Below are positions 18,895-27,230 of a DNA stretch of 64,000 bases, one piece after another. Source of the stretch: Xanthomonas translucens pv. cerealis (GTDB taxonomy: Bacteria; Pseudomonadota; Gammaproteobacteria; Xanthomonadales; Xanthomonadaceae); the NCBI RefSeq assembly GCF_006838285.1, contig NZ_CP038228.1, positions 496,001 to 560,000 on the forward strand. Direction: 5' to 3'. How positions within the stretch are numbered: position 1 is the first letter of the stretch; every line of letters starts with the position of its first letter. Made by a program: the position numbers and the translations under genes. The notes under the pieces are model-generated. The model had not been told where the DNA came from. It did not search any database and worked only from the letters and a program-made list of their open reading frames with translations.

Positions 18895-20958
18895 CTACGT
18901 GCTGGTCCGCGGCCGCCCGTTGCGCCAATCGAGCAGCGCTTGGCGCTGCATCAGCAGCCCACGCACGTCGGTGACCTGGTCTTGCAGTGTGCGCAGCCGA
19001 TTCAGGGTCTGCTGCTCGATGCCGTCCGGCGCGTCGAGCACCTGGCCGATGGTGGCGAGGGCTGTCTCGAATCTGCTTCGTTCGAGCACGCCCGTCCCAT
19101 GCTGCAGCGACTGCTCCAGCGCGGCAGCGACCTGCTGCAGGCGCGCATTCTGGGTCTGCTCGGCTGCATTGCGAATGAGGTCGATCTCCGGCTGCAACCC
19201 GGCCTGGATGGTCAATGCCCTCGACCTCAGCCTGGCCTGTTTGTTGTCGCGATGCCCGTCCAGGTTGACGGCCAGGTCGTGCTTGGTATCGCTCAGTGCG
19301 CTGTTGGTCGCATTCCAGACCGCGTCGTTGGAGAAGGACTGGCCGAATTGCTGGACGACGCTGCCGGGCGAGGACAGGGATTCATTGGTGCCAGGCGTGC
19401 CGTAGCTGCCGCGCACCAGCGACGCCAGGACCATGCCTCCGCCGGTGGCGACCCAACTGGTCAAGATATTACCGCCCATATGGCGCAGCAGCAGGTCGCG
19501 TACGCTGCGCACCGCCATCAGCGGCGACGTGAACGGTAGCGTTGCCAGGGCGCCTGCTTCCTGCGCGATCTCCACAAGCGTGTGATGCAACCGCCGCGCG
19601 TCGCTCCAGCGCAGCGCCGGCGCCGATTCGTCGTGGCGGGCGAGCCGGAACAGATTGACCGTCTGGGTGCCGCCGACCAGATTGTCCACCTGGGTCTGGC
19701 CGACCCGAGGTAGCGCCTTGCCGGTTTCGAGGATGGCCTTGCCGAGCGCACCGGAGGTGCCGGAGCCGATCATCGATGTGCCCAACACAAGGGGCGGTGA
19801 CAGCAGGGTTGCGGTGCTGCTCAGGCTGCGCCGTACCCCGTTGAGCGTGCCGCTCAGCACCGGTTTCAGGAAGGTTGCCTCGGCCTTGCCGTCCATCAAC
19901 TTCTGTCGCTCCAACAGCTGCCGTTGCCGGTCGCGCGCGATGCTCTGCAGTTTCCCGAAGGTCGGTCGGTCGCCTTCGTGTTCGAGGTGCGAGACCTCCT
20001 CGTCGCGCAGTGGCCGCCAAAAGTGCTTGTTCCCCTCCGCGGTGATCTCCATTTGCACCGGTCCGGGCTCCGGGCTGAGAATGGACGGCGCAATGGGCTT
20101 GAACGCGGGCATGTTGGCCAGGCGCGCGCGGCGTTCGATGGCGCTCAACAGGATCTGCTCTGTGAAGTAGGAGGTGATTCCGGAGGTGGCCCCGCCGACC
20201 GCCGTCGGGCCGACCTTGGTGGTGAGGCTGCCGTCTTGCTGGTCGTACTTGGTCGCAGTGGCGCTGCCGGGAGGCGTTCGCAGTGCGGAGGAGAGAAATC
20301 CCTTCAGCGTTTCATAGGCTGCCGGCAACGCCGCCGCGGTGCCCGCCGCGCTCATGTTTTCGTTGAAGCGATAGCCGCCGTTCGGGCCGTACGCTTCGTG
20401 CCGCTGCTGCAATCGGTCGGCCGCCCACTCCACGTATTCCTCTTCCAGTTGCTCCTGGGTTTCCGGCGCATCGTCTGTGTCCGCGGTTGCGGGGTACTCG
20501 TTCAGGTAAATACGCAATTGGTTGACGAACGCCCGACGCTGCAATGCAGGGGGCGGCTGGCTGCGGCTGGCGCCCGAAGCCTGCGTCGAAGCGGGGCGCT
20601 GCAGCTGCGACAGCGACGCGACGTCGGAACGAGAGGACGGTTCCGGCTGCTCTTGAAGACGGCCTGCAACAGGCAGCGTGGCGGCGCGATCTGGGTCCTG
20701 CGATCCGATCCACAGGCGAATCTCTGGGACGGAGCTGCTTGCGGTTGACGGCGTCGCACCCTCCGCCGTGGGCGAACCGCCTGTCTGAAGGCGGCCGCTG
20801 CGCTGCGACCCTGGGCGCGGTGCGCGCTGCGAGAGCGCCTCGGTCTGGATGTCGGCGGGCGGTGAGGGCTGGATCGATTCCTGCGGGGGCGTGGACGCCA
20901 TCTCGTGCGCAACGCGCGTCGGCGAGGTGGTGGCGGAGATGGGTGACGACGCTCTCAT
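18895..20958 (-). CDS. xopF: XopF-family type III secreted protein
   Basis: Predicted T3S effector of 687 residues, assigned to the XopF1/XopF2 family by overall character and by its location beside the hrp cluster with a dedicated chaperone. Residues 1-155 are Ser/Pro/Gln-rich (secretion and translocation signal type); a helical body follows, including LRIYLNEYPA, EEYVEWAADRLQQRHEAYG and, near 440-560, hydrophobic segments (TLLSPPLVLGTSMIG; VATGGGMVLASLV). The last 120 residues are predicted coiled helices rich in Gln and Leu. Its ATG overlaps the chaperone stop by 4 nt. Transcription should start at the PIP box at 21554-21578. The XopF family's host target is not known to me. Confidence 0.7.
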   Translation of the reverse strand: MRASSPISATTSPTRVAHEMASTPPQESIQPSPPADIQTEALSQRAPRPGSQRSGRLQTGGSPTAEGATPSTASSSVPEIRLWIGSQDPDRAATLPVAGRLQEQPEPSSRSDVASLSQLQRPASTQASGASRSQPPPALQRRAFVNQLRIYLNEYPATADTDDAPETQEQLEEEYVEWAADRLQQRHEAYGPNGGYRFNENMSAAGTAAALPAAYETLKGFLSSALRTPPGSATATKYDQQDGSLTTKVGPTAVGGATSGITSYFTEQILLSAIERRARLANMPAFKPIAPSILSPEPGPVQMEITAEGNKHFWRPLRDEEVSHLEHEGDRPTFGKLQSIARDRQRQLLERQKLMDGKAEATFLKPVLSGTLNGVRRSLSSTATLLSPPLVLGTSMIGSGTSGALGKAILETGKALPRVGQTQVDNLVGGTQTVNLFRLARHDESAPALRWSDARRLHHTLVEIAQEAGALATLPFTSPLMAVRSVRDLLLRHMGGNILTSWVATGGGMVLASLVRGSYGTPGTNESLSSPGSVVQQFGQSFSNDAVWNATNSALSDTKHDLAVNLDGHRDNKQARLRSRALTIQAGLQPEIDLIRNAAEQTQNARLQQVAAALEQSLQHGTGVLERSRFETALATIGQVLDAPDGIEQQTLNRLRTLQDQVTDVRGLLMQRQALLDWRNGRPRTST

Positions 20959-21413
20959 TGCGTCGCCTCCTGCGCGTGCGCGGCCGGGGCGTCGTCCAGC
21001 AGCGCGAACAGGATCGCCCGGCCCAGCGCCTGGACCTGATCCAGCTGCGTGGCCACCTGGTCGATGCCGTCCGCATAAAGCAGCGGGCGCAGCGACAACA
21101 TGCCTTCATCGGCCAGGCCCAGGCGCAGGCCATGCTCGGTCAGCATGAGGTCCTGGATCGCCAGCAGACGGACGACGTCCGCGCCGCCCAGTTCGGCTCC
21201 GGTCAGCGGCAGCAGCGCTTCGGGATAAACGCGCCACGCCGCCCCGTGCGGTTCGCTGTGCAGCCGGCACAGCAATCCGGACGGAGCGACGAACGGCTCG
21301 CCGCCTGCGGCCGCCTGCATGAGCTTTGCATCGATGCCAAGGTGCAAACCGATTTGCGCGAACACAACATGCAGCGGAACGGATGGCGGGGGTACTTCGC
21401 TTTCACTCGACAT
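20955..21413 (-). CDS. CesT/Tir-type type III chaperone for XopF
   Basis: Predicted small acidic cytoplasmic chaperone of 152 residues. Such proteins dimerise and hold the N-terminal region of a cognate effector for delivery to the secretion ATPase. The sequence has the alternating helix/strand pattern of the class: VVFAQIGLHLGIDAKLM, a hydrophobic strand (GLLCRLHSE) and C-terminal helices (DQVATQLDQVQALGRAI). No sequence signature is decisive; the call rests on size, acidity and the 4-nt overlap with xopF. A perfect PIP box lies about 140 nt upstream of its start. The gene is the first of a two-gene operon. Confidence 0.7.
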   Translation of the reverse strand: MSSESEVPPPSVPLHVVFAQIGLHLGIDAKLMQAAAGGEPFVAPSGLLCRLHSEPHGAAWRVYPEALLPLTGAELGGADVVRLLAIQDLMLTEHGLRLGLADEGMLSLRPLLYADGIDQVATQLDQVQALGRAILFALLDDAPAAHAQEATQ

Positions 21414-21553
21414 GGAAAGTTAACCTGGTGGAAAGTTCACCTGGGATGGAGAGGGTGTGCAGTCACCAGTTGGTCGTGACCTGATGTTGGGTGCATGCCT
21501 TGCAGCCGCGAAGAACATTTGAGTCGTGTGCTCAAGGGGCCGAGCCGCTGCAG

Positions 21554-21578
21554 ACGAAGCCGCTGTCGGACAAGCGAA
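21554..21578 (-). promoter_or_regulatory. Perfect PIP box for the chaperone-xopF operon
   Basis: On the minus strand TTCGC (21578-21574), 15 nt, TTCGT (21558-21554). At 31 nt downstream the hexamer is TCAAAT (21522-21517), one mismatch from YANNNT, so the -10 is weaker than at the other boxes. No gene is seen in 21579-21889 between this box and hrpG. Confidence 0.8.
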
Positions 21579-21889
21579 GCGAACCGCGCGGCGACGGCCG
21601 GCGCTGGCAAAAAGTGTGAAATTCACCACATTTGCAATGCCGGCGTTTTGCGCTCGGATCGCGCTGCACGCTAGCGATCGGCTGCGGCGCGCGCCAGGCG
21701 CCGGTGCGTACACGTGCTGGCCGACAGCGGGCGGGCCGGCCGCTGGCGGGCGTGAGCCGCTCGTGCGCGGGCCGCCGCCGTCAGCGAAGGCGCGGCCCGC
21801 GCAGAGCGTGGTGCACGGGTTGGGGCAGGCCGTTGCCGGTCAAGCATGGCTGCAGCCGCGCTGGATGCTGAGGCGTCCAGCGTGGGGGC

Positions 21890-22672
21890 TTACGCGCTGG
21901 CCAGTGTTGCCGGCAGCGGCGCCAAGGGCGGCAAGGGCGGCTCGCAGGGGCGCTCGCCTTCGATCAGCTCGAGCTGGTAGCCATGCGAATAGATGGTGCG
22001 GATGCGCACGCTGCCGGTACTGCATAGCCGCAATTTCTTGCGCAACTTGTAGATGTGCTGCTCCAGGGTGCGGTCGGTGAAGTCGCTGACGCTGCCCCAG
22101 ATGGTCTTGGCCAGCTGGCAGCGACGCAGGCATACGCCAGCATTGGAGAACAGCAGCCACGCGATGCAGAACTCGCGCGCGGTGAGCTTGATCGGCTCAT
22201 CGTTCAGATAGGCCGTGCTGCTGGGGCGATCCAGCAGATAGGCTCCCACGCGGATGCGCTGGTCGTCGTTGGCGGCCGGCTCCAGCATGCGCGTGGCCAG
22301 AGCGGCTCGTACGTGCAGTTCGTTGGTGTTGAACGGAATGCTGAGCACATCCAGCGCGCCGGCACGATACCAGTCGAAGATCGCCGTGCACGTCGGAAAG
22401 CGGCCCATTACGATCAGCGGGATTGGCCGGCCCTGATGGCAGTGCTGCCAGGCTAGCACCGCGCTGTCCAGCGGCGAGGCGCAGTTCGCGTCGAACAGGA
22501 TCAATTCGCACGGAGACTGGCGCAGGGCGCGCAACACTTCGAGCTCTTCGCTGAAGACCTGAAGTTCCGGACGCAGGCAGCGCAGGCTTTCGGAGACCTG
22601 GGCGATCAGCGCCGGGTCGCGGCTCAGTAGTGCGTAGTGCTGTCCCCGGGGTGCCCAATCCGGACTCATCAT
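21890..22672 (-). CDS. hrpG: HrpG, OmpR-family regulator of the hrp regulon
   Basis: Master response regulator that switches on hrpX and hence the T3S genes. The 260-residue product has an N-terminal receiver-like domain (about 10-125, with LILFDANCASP around the phospho-acceptor region) and a C-terminal winged-helix DNA-binding domain (IKLTAREFCIAWLLF, LEQHIYKLRKKLRL, TIYSHGYQLEL). I chose the ATG at 22672: GGAG lies 6 nt upstream and the length matches HrpG (about 263 residues elsewhere); the longer frame adds 69 residues of no domain character. In most xanthomonads hrpG sits with hrpX away from the hrp cluster; here it lies between hpaB and the chaperone-xopF operon. Confidence 0.92.
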   Translation of the reverse strand: MMSPDWAPRGQHYALLSRDPALIAQVSESLRCLRPELQVFSEELEVLRALRQSPCELILFDANCASPLDSAVLAWQHCHQGRPIPLIVMGRFPTCTAIFDWYRAGALDVLSIPFNTNELHVRAALATRMLEPAANDDQRIRVGAYLLDRPSSTAYLNDEPIKLTAREFCIAWLLFSNAGVCLRRCQLAKTIWGSVSDFTDRTLEQHIYKLRKKLRLCSTGSVRIRTIYSHGYQLELIEGERPCEPPLPPLAPLPATLASA

Positions 22673-23177
22673 GGCGTTCTCCAATGTGCGCCGGCAGCGG
22701 CGCTGCGGTGTGGGCAAGTGGCCATTACGGTGGCAGGGGGAGCGGCGAAAGAGCGGGTCGTGATGAGGGCAGGGTGCATAAAAATATCGCGAAGTCGCTA
22801 TCGGGGGGAGGTGGACAATGGAGCGTCCTAGCAACACTGCCCTGACATAATCGCGAGAAAGATAAGAAATAAGCAACACTCTGTCTCAAATTACGGCTGA
22901 TGACATCGTTTGCTTTAGCTTGCGGTCAGCCTCAGACTGTGGTTCAGCTTTTCGAGAAGCGCGGATTCATCCGGCGGTGCGCTGGGTGTGCTGTGCGGCC
23001 AGGCCGTATCGGTAGCGGGAGGCCGCTGGGATCGTCTCCCGGGCCGGCGGTCGCGGCGCCGGCGTGCCGTGGAGCTTTTTTAGCGGTGGGTGAAGCGTCG
23101 GCGACCGGCGAACGCATTGCGCGCCATGGGCGATTCAACCGCGGATGTAGCCCGGCGGCACCGGTCATGCGAATGGG
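22673..23177. other. Long intergenic region upstream of hrpG
   Basis: About 500 nt with no supported gene; open frames here lack ribosome-binding sites. It contains an AT-richer block (about 22840-22910) and a candidate sigma70-type promoter for hrpG. No PIP box was found. If that promoter is used, hrpG has a leader of nearly 190 nt, which could host post-transcriptional control. Confidence 0.5.
22860..22889 (-). promoter_or_regulatory. hrpG: Candidate sigma70-type promoter of hrpG
   Basis: On the minus strand TTGAGA (22889-22884), an 18-nt spacer, then TTATCT (22865-22860). It lies in the only AT-rich block upstream of hrpG, about 190 nt before its start. This is a sequence-match prediction only. 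Confidence 0.35.
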
Positions 23178-23648
23178 TCAGGCGCGGATCCAGAGATAGT
23201 CTCCGGTGCACAGCGCCGAGTACATCTCGTCGGTACAGGCGAAGATGGTGTCGCGCCAGTAGCGGCCGTGTTGCACATAGTGGTTGACCAGATCGGCGAG
23301 CCAGCCGCCATGGATGTCGGCGTCCAGACCCACCCGGGCGATCAGCACGACTTCACCGCTGGCCGGCTCCAGCCCCAACTGCGCCTGGTCTTGCGCATAG
23401 ACGGAAAGATTGGCCTCCAGCATGAGCCGGAACACCTGCAGGGTACGCCCCGGGGGCATTACCCCGAAACCGATCAGCAAGTACATCGCCGCATCGGGCT
23501 CGGCCAGAGCGGCGTCGTCCGGATAGCGCAGGGTGACCTGGAAACCGTCGTTCTCGAACGAAAAATGGGTCCCCGCCACATTGGCCGGGACCATGCCTAA
23601 TTCCGCGCAAAGATCGTCTATCAGCCTGGAAAAAGCTGGTTGGTTCAT
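23178..23648 (-). CDS. hpaB: HpaB, general T3S export chaperone
   Basis: Cytoplasmic chaperone that in Xanthomonas docks many effectors to the secretion ATPase and helps separate effectors from translocon proteins. The 156-residue product is acidic and has the CesT-like layout: N-terminal helix FSRLIDDLCAELGM, strands HFSFENDGFQVTLRY, a hydrophobic core (MYLLIGFGVMPPG) and a C-terminal helix/strand (GGWLADLVNHYVQHGRYW). Length is near the usual 160 residues. It follows hrpE as in the canonical cluster, 98 nt downstream and beyond a strong stem-loop. Neither hrpF nor hpaF follows; hrpG is next. Confidence 0.9.
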   Translation of the reverse strand: MNQPAFSRLIDDLCAELGMVPANVAGTHFSFENDGFQVTLRYPDDAALAEPDAAMYLLIGFGVMPPGRTLQVFRLMLEANLSVYAQDQAQLGLEPASGEVVLIARVGLDADIHGGWLADLVNHYVQHGRYWRDTIFACTDEMYSALCTGDYLWIRA

Positions 23649-23686
23649 CGTTGCGCTAACCGATTTTCAGATTCAGGCTGATTGAC

Positions 23687-23713
23687 GGCGAGGCCTCCGG
23701 TGGAGGTCTCGCC
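23687..23713 (-). terminator. 12-bp stem-loop between hrpE and hpaB
   Basis: GGCGAGGCCTCC (23687-23698), a GGT loop, then GGAGGTCTCGCC (23702-23713); 11 Watson-Crick pairs and one mismatch or wobble. No T-run follows. It could stabilise the hrpE message or attenuate read-through into hpaB, giving more pilin than chaperone. Confidence 0.45.
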
Positions 23714-23746
23714 GCCGTTTGCACCGCGCAGCGCGGCTACCGCTCA

Positions 23747-24040
23747 TCAACCCTGCGTCAGCGACTTTGCGTTTGCGCCGGCCTGCTTCGAGAGCTGGCA
23801 CATCGCCATGTGCATATTCAATTCGTTCTGCATCTGGGTGACTTGATCCATCATTGCTTCCTGGTTGCTGACGTCTGTGCGCATGTTTCCGACCATGCAG
23901 CCCATCTGGCCTGCGCCGATGGCGTTGTTGGCCATGCCGGAGGCGCCATTGATGCCAAGGCCCGCAAGCCCATTACGAAAGGAGCCGAAAGCAGTGGATG
24001 CGCTGCCTGCGTTCGCGAGGGCGCTAAAGGGAAGTGCCAT
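23747..24040 (-). CDS. hrpE: HrpE-position protein, putative Hrp pilus subunit
   Basis: Predicted major subunit of the extracellular Hrp pilus, assigned mainly by position between hrpD6 and hpaB and by size (97 residues; HrpE is about 93). The N-terminal half is Gly/Ala/Ser-rich (ALANAGSASTAFG, GLAGLGINGASG), as in secreted pilins, and the C-terminal half is a helix rich in Met and Gln (MMDQVTQMQNELNMHMAMC). The start MALPFSAL was chosen because AGGAG lies about 9 nt upstream. It contains two Cys and many Met, and I could not match the known HrpE N-terminus, so it appears divergent. Hrp pilins vary strongly on their exposed surfaces. A 205-nt gap precedes it, but no PIP box was found there. 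Confidence 0.65.
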   Translation of the reverse strand: MALPFSALANAGSASTAFGSFRNGLAGLGINGASGMANNAIGAGQMGCMVGNMRTDVSNQEAMMDQVTQMQNELNMHMAMCQLSKQAGANAKSLTQG

Positions 24041-24244
24041 AAGTTTTTTCTCCTCGAAATTATCGCTGTTTAATGAACACGCTTTCGCGTGGGTACCGGC
24101 GGCTCCTGCCGCACGGATCGTGGCTGGCCTGTTGGGGCCAAAGAGCGGATACAAGTCGCTTGGGAGCGCTGTTTCCGGCTGTACTCGTCACAGCGTCCAT
24201 GCAGCGATCCCAAACGGCTTCACGTTACAGTTACCGCGCAGTCT

Positions 24245-24490
24245 TTAGACGTCGGATTCACGCACCTGGGTCACCACCTCGGCGGCTGCGAGGAGTCCCT
24301 CGTGCAGTACCTGCGCCTGACTGCGCTCGTGGGCGTCTACCGCCGAGATCCTGTATTGGTTCGCTTGTTCTGCGGCGTCGCGCAGTGCGGCGATGGCCCG
24401 CTCCAGGCGCTGTCCTGACGGATCCTCGCGGCGCGTATCCAGCAGTTTGTTCAGATCGTTGCCGATGCTGCTATCGAATGTCTCGAACAT
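24245..24490 (-). CDS. hrpD6: HrpD6
   Basis: Small T3S cluster protein of 81 residues, matching HrpD6 (about 80 residues) in position between hrcD and hrpE. It is almost entirely helical (LERAIAALRDAAEQANQYR; QAQVLHEGLLAAAEVV). Its role is uncertain: in Xanthomonas oryzae HrpD6 has been linked to control of harpin and hrp gene expression and to secretion. The start (MFETFDSS) lies 17 nt after hrcD. It is the last gene of the hrcU-led operon; about 205 nt without a gene separate it from hrpE. Confidence 0.85.
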   Translation of the reverse strand: MFETFDSSIGNDLNKLLDTRREDPSGQRLERAIAALRDAAEQANQYRISAVDAHERSQAQVLHEGLLAAAEVVTQVRESDV

Positions 24491-24507
24491 GGCGGTGTCA
24501 TCCGGTG

Positions 24508-25452
24508 TTAGGGGGAGATGTCGGTGAAATGTTTGGAGCCGTCGGGCGTCTCCACGTAGTGCAATTCGTCCACGGACAGGGCCGTGTCGTAGGTGTTGGG
24601 CAACGCGTCGCGCGGGTCCAGCGCGCGCAGTCTTGCGTCGATCCGCACCACGCGCGGACCCATGTCGTGGCGCAGTTGCTCCAGTCGCTGCGTCACTGTG
24701 TCGGGGTGTTCGCTGGCGCCGCTGACTTCGTACACGCCATGCCCGCGATAGCGGATCGTCAGGTTCGGCTCGTGCAGCGATTCGTTCATCGATTCGATCA
24801 GCGTCTGGGCGACGCCGAAATGCGTCTGCCATGGACCTGGATGCCGTTCCAGCCAATGCTCGACGCACTGCGCGTCGGTCACGTTGCGCACCATGCCTTC
24901 GATCTCCACGCGATCATCGACAGTACGCAGGCGCAGTTCCGTCTGCCCCAGCCGCGCGAAGGCCTTCTTCGCCTGCGCCATCTGGGTCTGGGCTGCGGAC
25001 ATGGCATGCGCTCTTGGTGCGTCGTAGCGCCAGGCCGTCAAGGTCAGGGCCAGCACGGTCACTGCCGCGATCCAGGCGAAGCGTCGCTTGCGCTGCGACG
25101 GCGGCGGCGTGGCGGGAGCGCTAGCAGATGGGCTGGCCTGATGCGGTTGCAGCGCATCGCGAAGCAGTTGCAACTCGTCCGGCCATTGCTGGTCCGCCGG
25201 TCCCATGCACAACACGATGGCGTCGAAGCACACCGGCACGAATGGCTGCAGCGCTTGCTCCACATCCGCCTGGGTGTTGTCGGCATAGCGTACGTTTGCA
25301 TCTGCGTCGATCTCCAAGGTCAGCGAGGGGCCGGTCCAATCGGTGAGTTGCAGGTCGGCGTCCTCTTCCCGGCCCAGCTGGTAGCGTCCTGGAGACAACG
25401 TTATCCGCGCGCCTGCGTGGCGCCCGGTCAGGATGCGAATCTCGGCGTTCAT
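24508..25452 (-). CDS. hrcD: HrcD/HrpD5, SctD-family inner-membrane ring protein
   Basis: Forms, with HrcJ, the concentric rings at the inner membrane that anchor the export apparatus. The 314-residue product has an N-terminal cytoplasmic FHA-like domain (GRHAGARITLSPGRYQLGRE, DADLQLTDW), a single transmembrane helix near residues 123-143 after a basic RKRR stop-transfer signal, and a periplasmic part with ring-building-type repeats (VEIEGMVRNVTDAQ). Its ATG overlaps the hpaA stop by 4 nt. Order hpaA-hrpD5-hrpD6 is canonical. Confidence 0.9.
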   Translation of the reverse strand: MNAEIRILTGRHAGARITLSPGRYQLGREEDADLQLTDWTGPSLTLEIDADANVRYADNTQADVEQALQPFVPVCFDAIVLCMGPADQQWPDELQLLRDALQPHQASPSASAPATPPPSQRKRRFAWIAAVTVLALTLTAWRYDAPRAHAMSAAQTQMAQAKKAFARLGQTELRLRTVDDRVEIEGMVRNVTDAQCVEHWLERHPGPWQTHFGVAQTLIESMNESLHEPNLTIRYRGHGVYEVSGASEHPDTVTQRLEQLRHDMGPRVVRIDARLRALDPRDALPNTYDTALSVDELHYVETPDGSKHFTDISP

Positions 25453-26321
25453 GCGCGAACTCCCCCCATACCGATACAGGCGATGTCAAGCATTGCGATG
25501 GCCCGTTGGCTGTGGCTTGCGTTACGCGGTCGGTTCGCATGCAGCAGCATCAGCGGCAGCAGCAGGTGCAAGGTCTGCGTGCCCTGCTCCGGCATGTTCG
25601 GGGTGGGCTTTACCAGCTCCCTCAGCTGCGTGCGCACCTGTTCCAGCGACTGGCTCGGCGTCGCGGTCGCCCGCGCGGTGCGGGCGATGTGTTCGCGCAG
25701 CAGGATCCAGCTGGCGATGTTGAAGGACGTCGGCAACGAGCGATCGAGGACGCGATCGCGTACCTGCAGCAGCGCGCGTGCCAGCGCCGGCTGCGCCTGA
25801 TCGCCGGCGGCGCTGCGGTAACCATGCAGGATCTGCTCGAAGGCCGCATCGCTCTCGGAAAGTTGCGCCGCTGCCGCTGGCACCGGCGCGTCGCCGGCCT
25901 GTGAGGACGGTGCGGCTGCTGAGGACGGTGCGGCCGCGGGTGTTGCGTCGTGCGCAGATCCGCCGTGCGCAGCTCCGCCGCCAGGGTTTTGGTGTTGGCC
26001 CGATTCCTGGTTCTTTTGCTGCTGGGCGCCGGCATGGACCTTGAGCGATGCGGCTTCGGCGTCGCGTTCGGTTTCGAGCGCCAGCGATGGCGGTTCGGGC
26101 AATTCGCCTTCTTCGTCGACATGACGGCCGCCGACCAGGCGCCTGCGCTTGCGCCAGCTCGGCGGAAACCGCGCCGAGGCGACGGCGCCCGGCCAAGTGC
26201 TCTGGCTTTCGCCGGATTCTTGCGCATGCGCGTCGGACGTGGGGCACTCTGGCGGCGTCCCGTCCGCTGAGACGATCTGCGTGCCGGATCTGGTGAGGCG
26301 GCCTACACGGGGTATGATCAT
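25449..26321 (-). CDS. hpaA: HpaA, T3S control protein and secreted substrate
   Basis: HpaA is secreted through the system and, with HpaB, promotes assembly and effector export. The 290-residue product starts MIIPRVGRLTR; a basic RKRRR cluster around residue 56 resembles the nuclear-localisation-type motif known in HpaA; residues 70-150 are a low-complexity Ala/Ser/Gly/Gln linker; the C-terminal domain has alpha-helical blocks (AFEQILHGYRSAAGD; FNIASWILLREHIAR; LHLLLPLMLLHANR). The start overlaps the hrcS stop by 4 nt (ATGA), which fixes it over the longer frame. It is slightly longer than the usual 275 residues because of the linker. Confidence 0.88.
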   Translation of the reverse strand: MIIPRVGRLTRSGTQIVSADGTPPECPTSDAHAQESGESQSTWPGAVASARFPPSWRKRRRLVGGRHVDEEGELPEPPSLALETERDAEAASLKVHAGAQQQKNQESGQHQNPGGGAAHGGSAHDATPAAAPSSAAAPSSQAGDAPVPAAAAQLSESDAAFEQILHGYRSAAGDQAQPALARALLQVRDRVLDRSLPTSFNIASWILLREHIARTARATATPSQSLEQVRTQLRELVKPTPNMPEQGTQTLHLLLPLMLLHANRPRNASHSQRAIAMLDIACIGMGGVRA

Positions 26322-26578
26322 GGGAAGGCTGCTCCGAACATGGTCTTGGCGAACTGCAGCACTGCGCCGGCGCCCCATGGCGCGGCGATGAGCAAACTGA
26401 CGACGACCACGATCAACTTCAATGCGAAGGAGATCGATGCGTCCTGCAGCGACAGCACGGCTTGAAAAAAGGCGATCACCAGGCCGGAGGCCGCGGCGAC
26501 CAGAACCACCGGCAGCGAAACCATCAGGCACAGCATCAACGCATCGGAAGTGAAGCGGACCAGATCGTCGGCACCCAT
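26318..26578 (-). CDS. hrcS: HrcS, export apparatus membrane protein (SctS)
   Basis: Small inner-membrane component of the T3S export gate, 86 residues with two transmembrane helices. VAAASGLVIAFFQAVLSLQD is the typical first-helix/loop region of the FliQ/SctS family, and LLIAAPWGAGAVLQFAKTMF closes the second. Starts 4 nt after hrcR and overlaps hpaA by 4 nt. Confidence 0.95.
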   Translation of the reverse strand: MGADDLVRFTSDALMLCLMVSLPVVLVAAASGLVIAFFQAVLSLQDASISFALKLIVVVVSLLIAAPWGAGAVLQFAKTMFGAAFP

Positions 26579-26582
26579 GGCA

Positions 26583-27230
26583 TCACCTGTAGGTCAGGAC
26601 CAGGCCGTGCAGCAGCGTGGACCAGCCGTCCAGTGCTACGAACAACAGCAGTTTGAAGGGAATCGCCACGTTGGTCGGGGTGACTTGGTTCAACCCGAGC
26701 GCCATCAGCGCATTGGCGATGACCAGATCGACCACGATGAAGGCCAGGTAGATCAGGAAGCCGATCCTGAAGGCATCGGTGAGCTCGGTCAGGGTAAAGG
26801 CGGGGGCCAGTACGATCAGGTCGTCCGGCTTGAGCGCGTCGGCCTGGTCCTTGGGCCATATCTGCCGCGCCGAGTGCATGAAAAAGGCCTTTTCGCGCTC
26901 GCGGGTATGCGCCAACAGGAAGCGTTTGAATGGTTGCCGCGCCGCGTCCATCATGACCACCACCTCGCTGGTGCCCGGTGCGGTGCCGCCGCCGGCGCGG
27001 GCGATTCGCATCGCCTCCATGCCTACCGGCGCCATCACGAAGCAGGACATGATCAGGGCCACGCCGTTGAGCACCATGTTCGGCGGTACCTGCTGCACGC
27101 CGATGGCGTTGCGCAGCAGGCCCAGGACCACCACGATCTTCGTGTAGGAGGTGATCACCATGGCTGCGAACGGCAGCATCGCCAGCAGTACCACCAACAG
27201 CAGCAGCGAGCCGAAGTCAGGCGTCTGCAT
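26583..27230 (-). CDS. hrcR: HrcR, export apparatus membrane protein (SctR)
   Basis: Core of the T3S export gate in the inner membrane, 215 residues with four hydrophobic segments. Family motifs include SYTKIVVVLGLLRNAIGVQQ, PPNMVLNG and the C-terminal NVAIPFKLLLFVALDGWS. It is complete, overlaps the end of hrcQ by 14 nt and is followed by hrcS. Order hrcQ-hrcR-hrcS is canonical. Confidence 0.96.
   Translation of the reverse strand: MQTPDFGSLLLLVVLLAMLPFAAMVITSYTKIVVVLGLLRNAIGVQQVPPNMVLNGVALIMSCFVMAPVGMEAMRIARAGGGTAPGTSEVVVMMDAARQPFKRFLLAHTREREKAFFMHSARQIWPKDQADALKPDDLIVLAPAFTLTELTDAFRIGFLIYLAFIVVDLVIANALMALGLNQVTPTNVAIPFKLLLFVALDGWSTLLHGLVLTYR

Noticed and set aside
21526..22080. 184-codon plus-strand frame upstream of hrpG's 3' end
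   Set aside because: Arg/Ala/Gly-rich with no motif; overlaps hrpG antisense and covers the chaperone-xopF PIP box.
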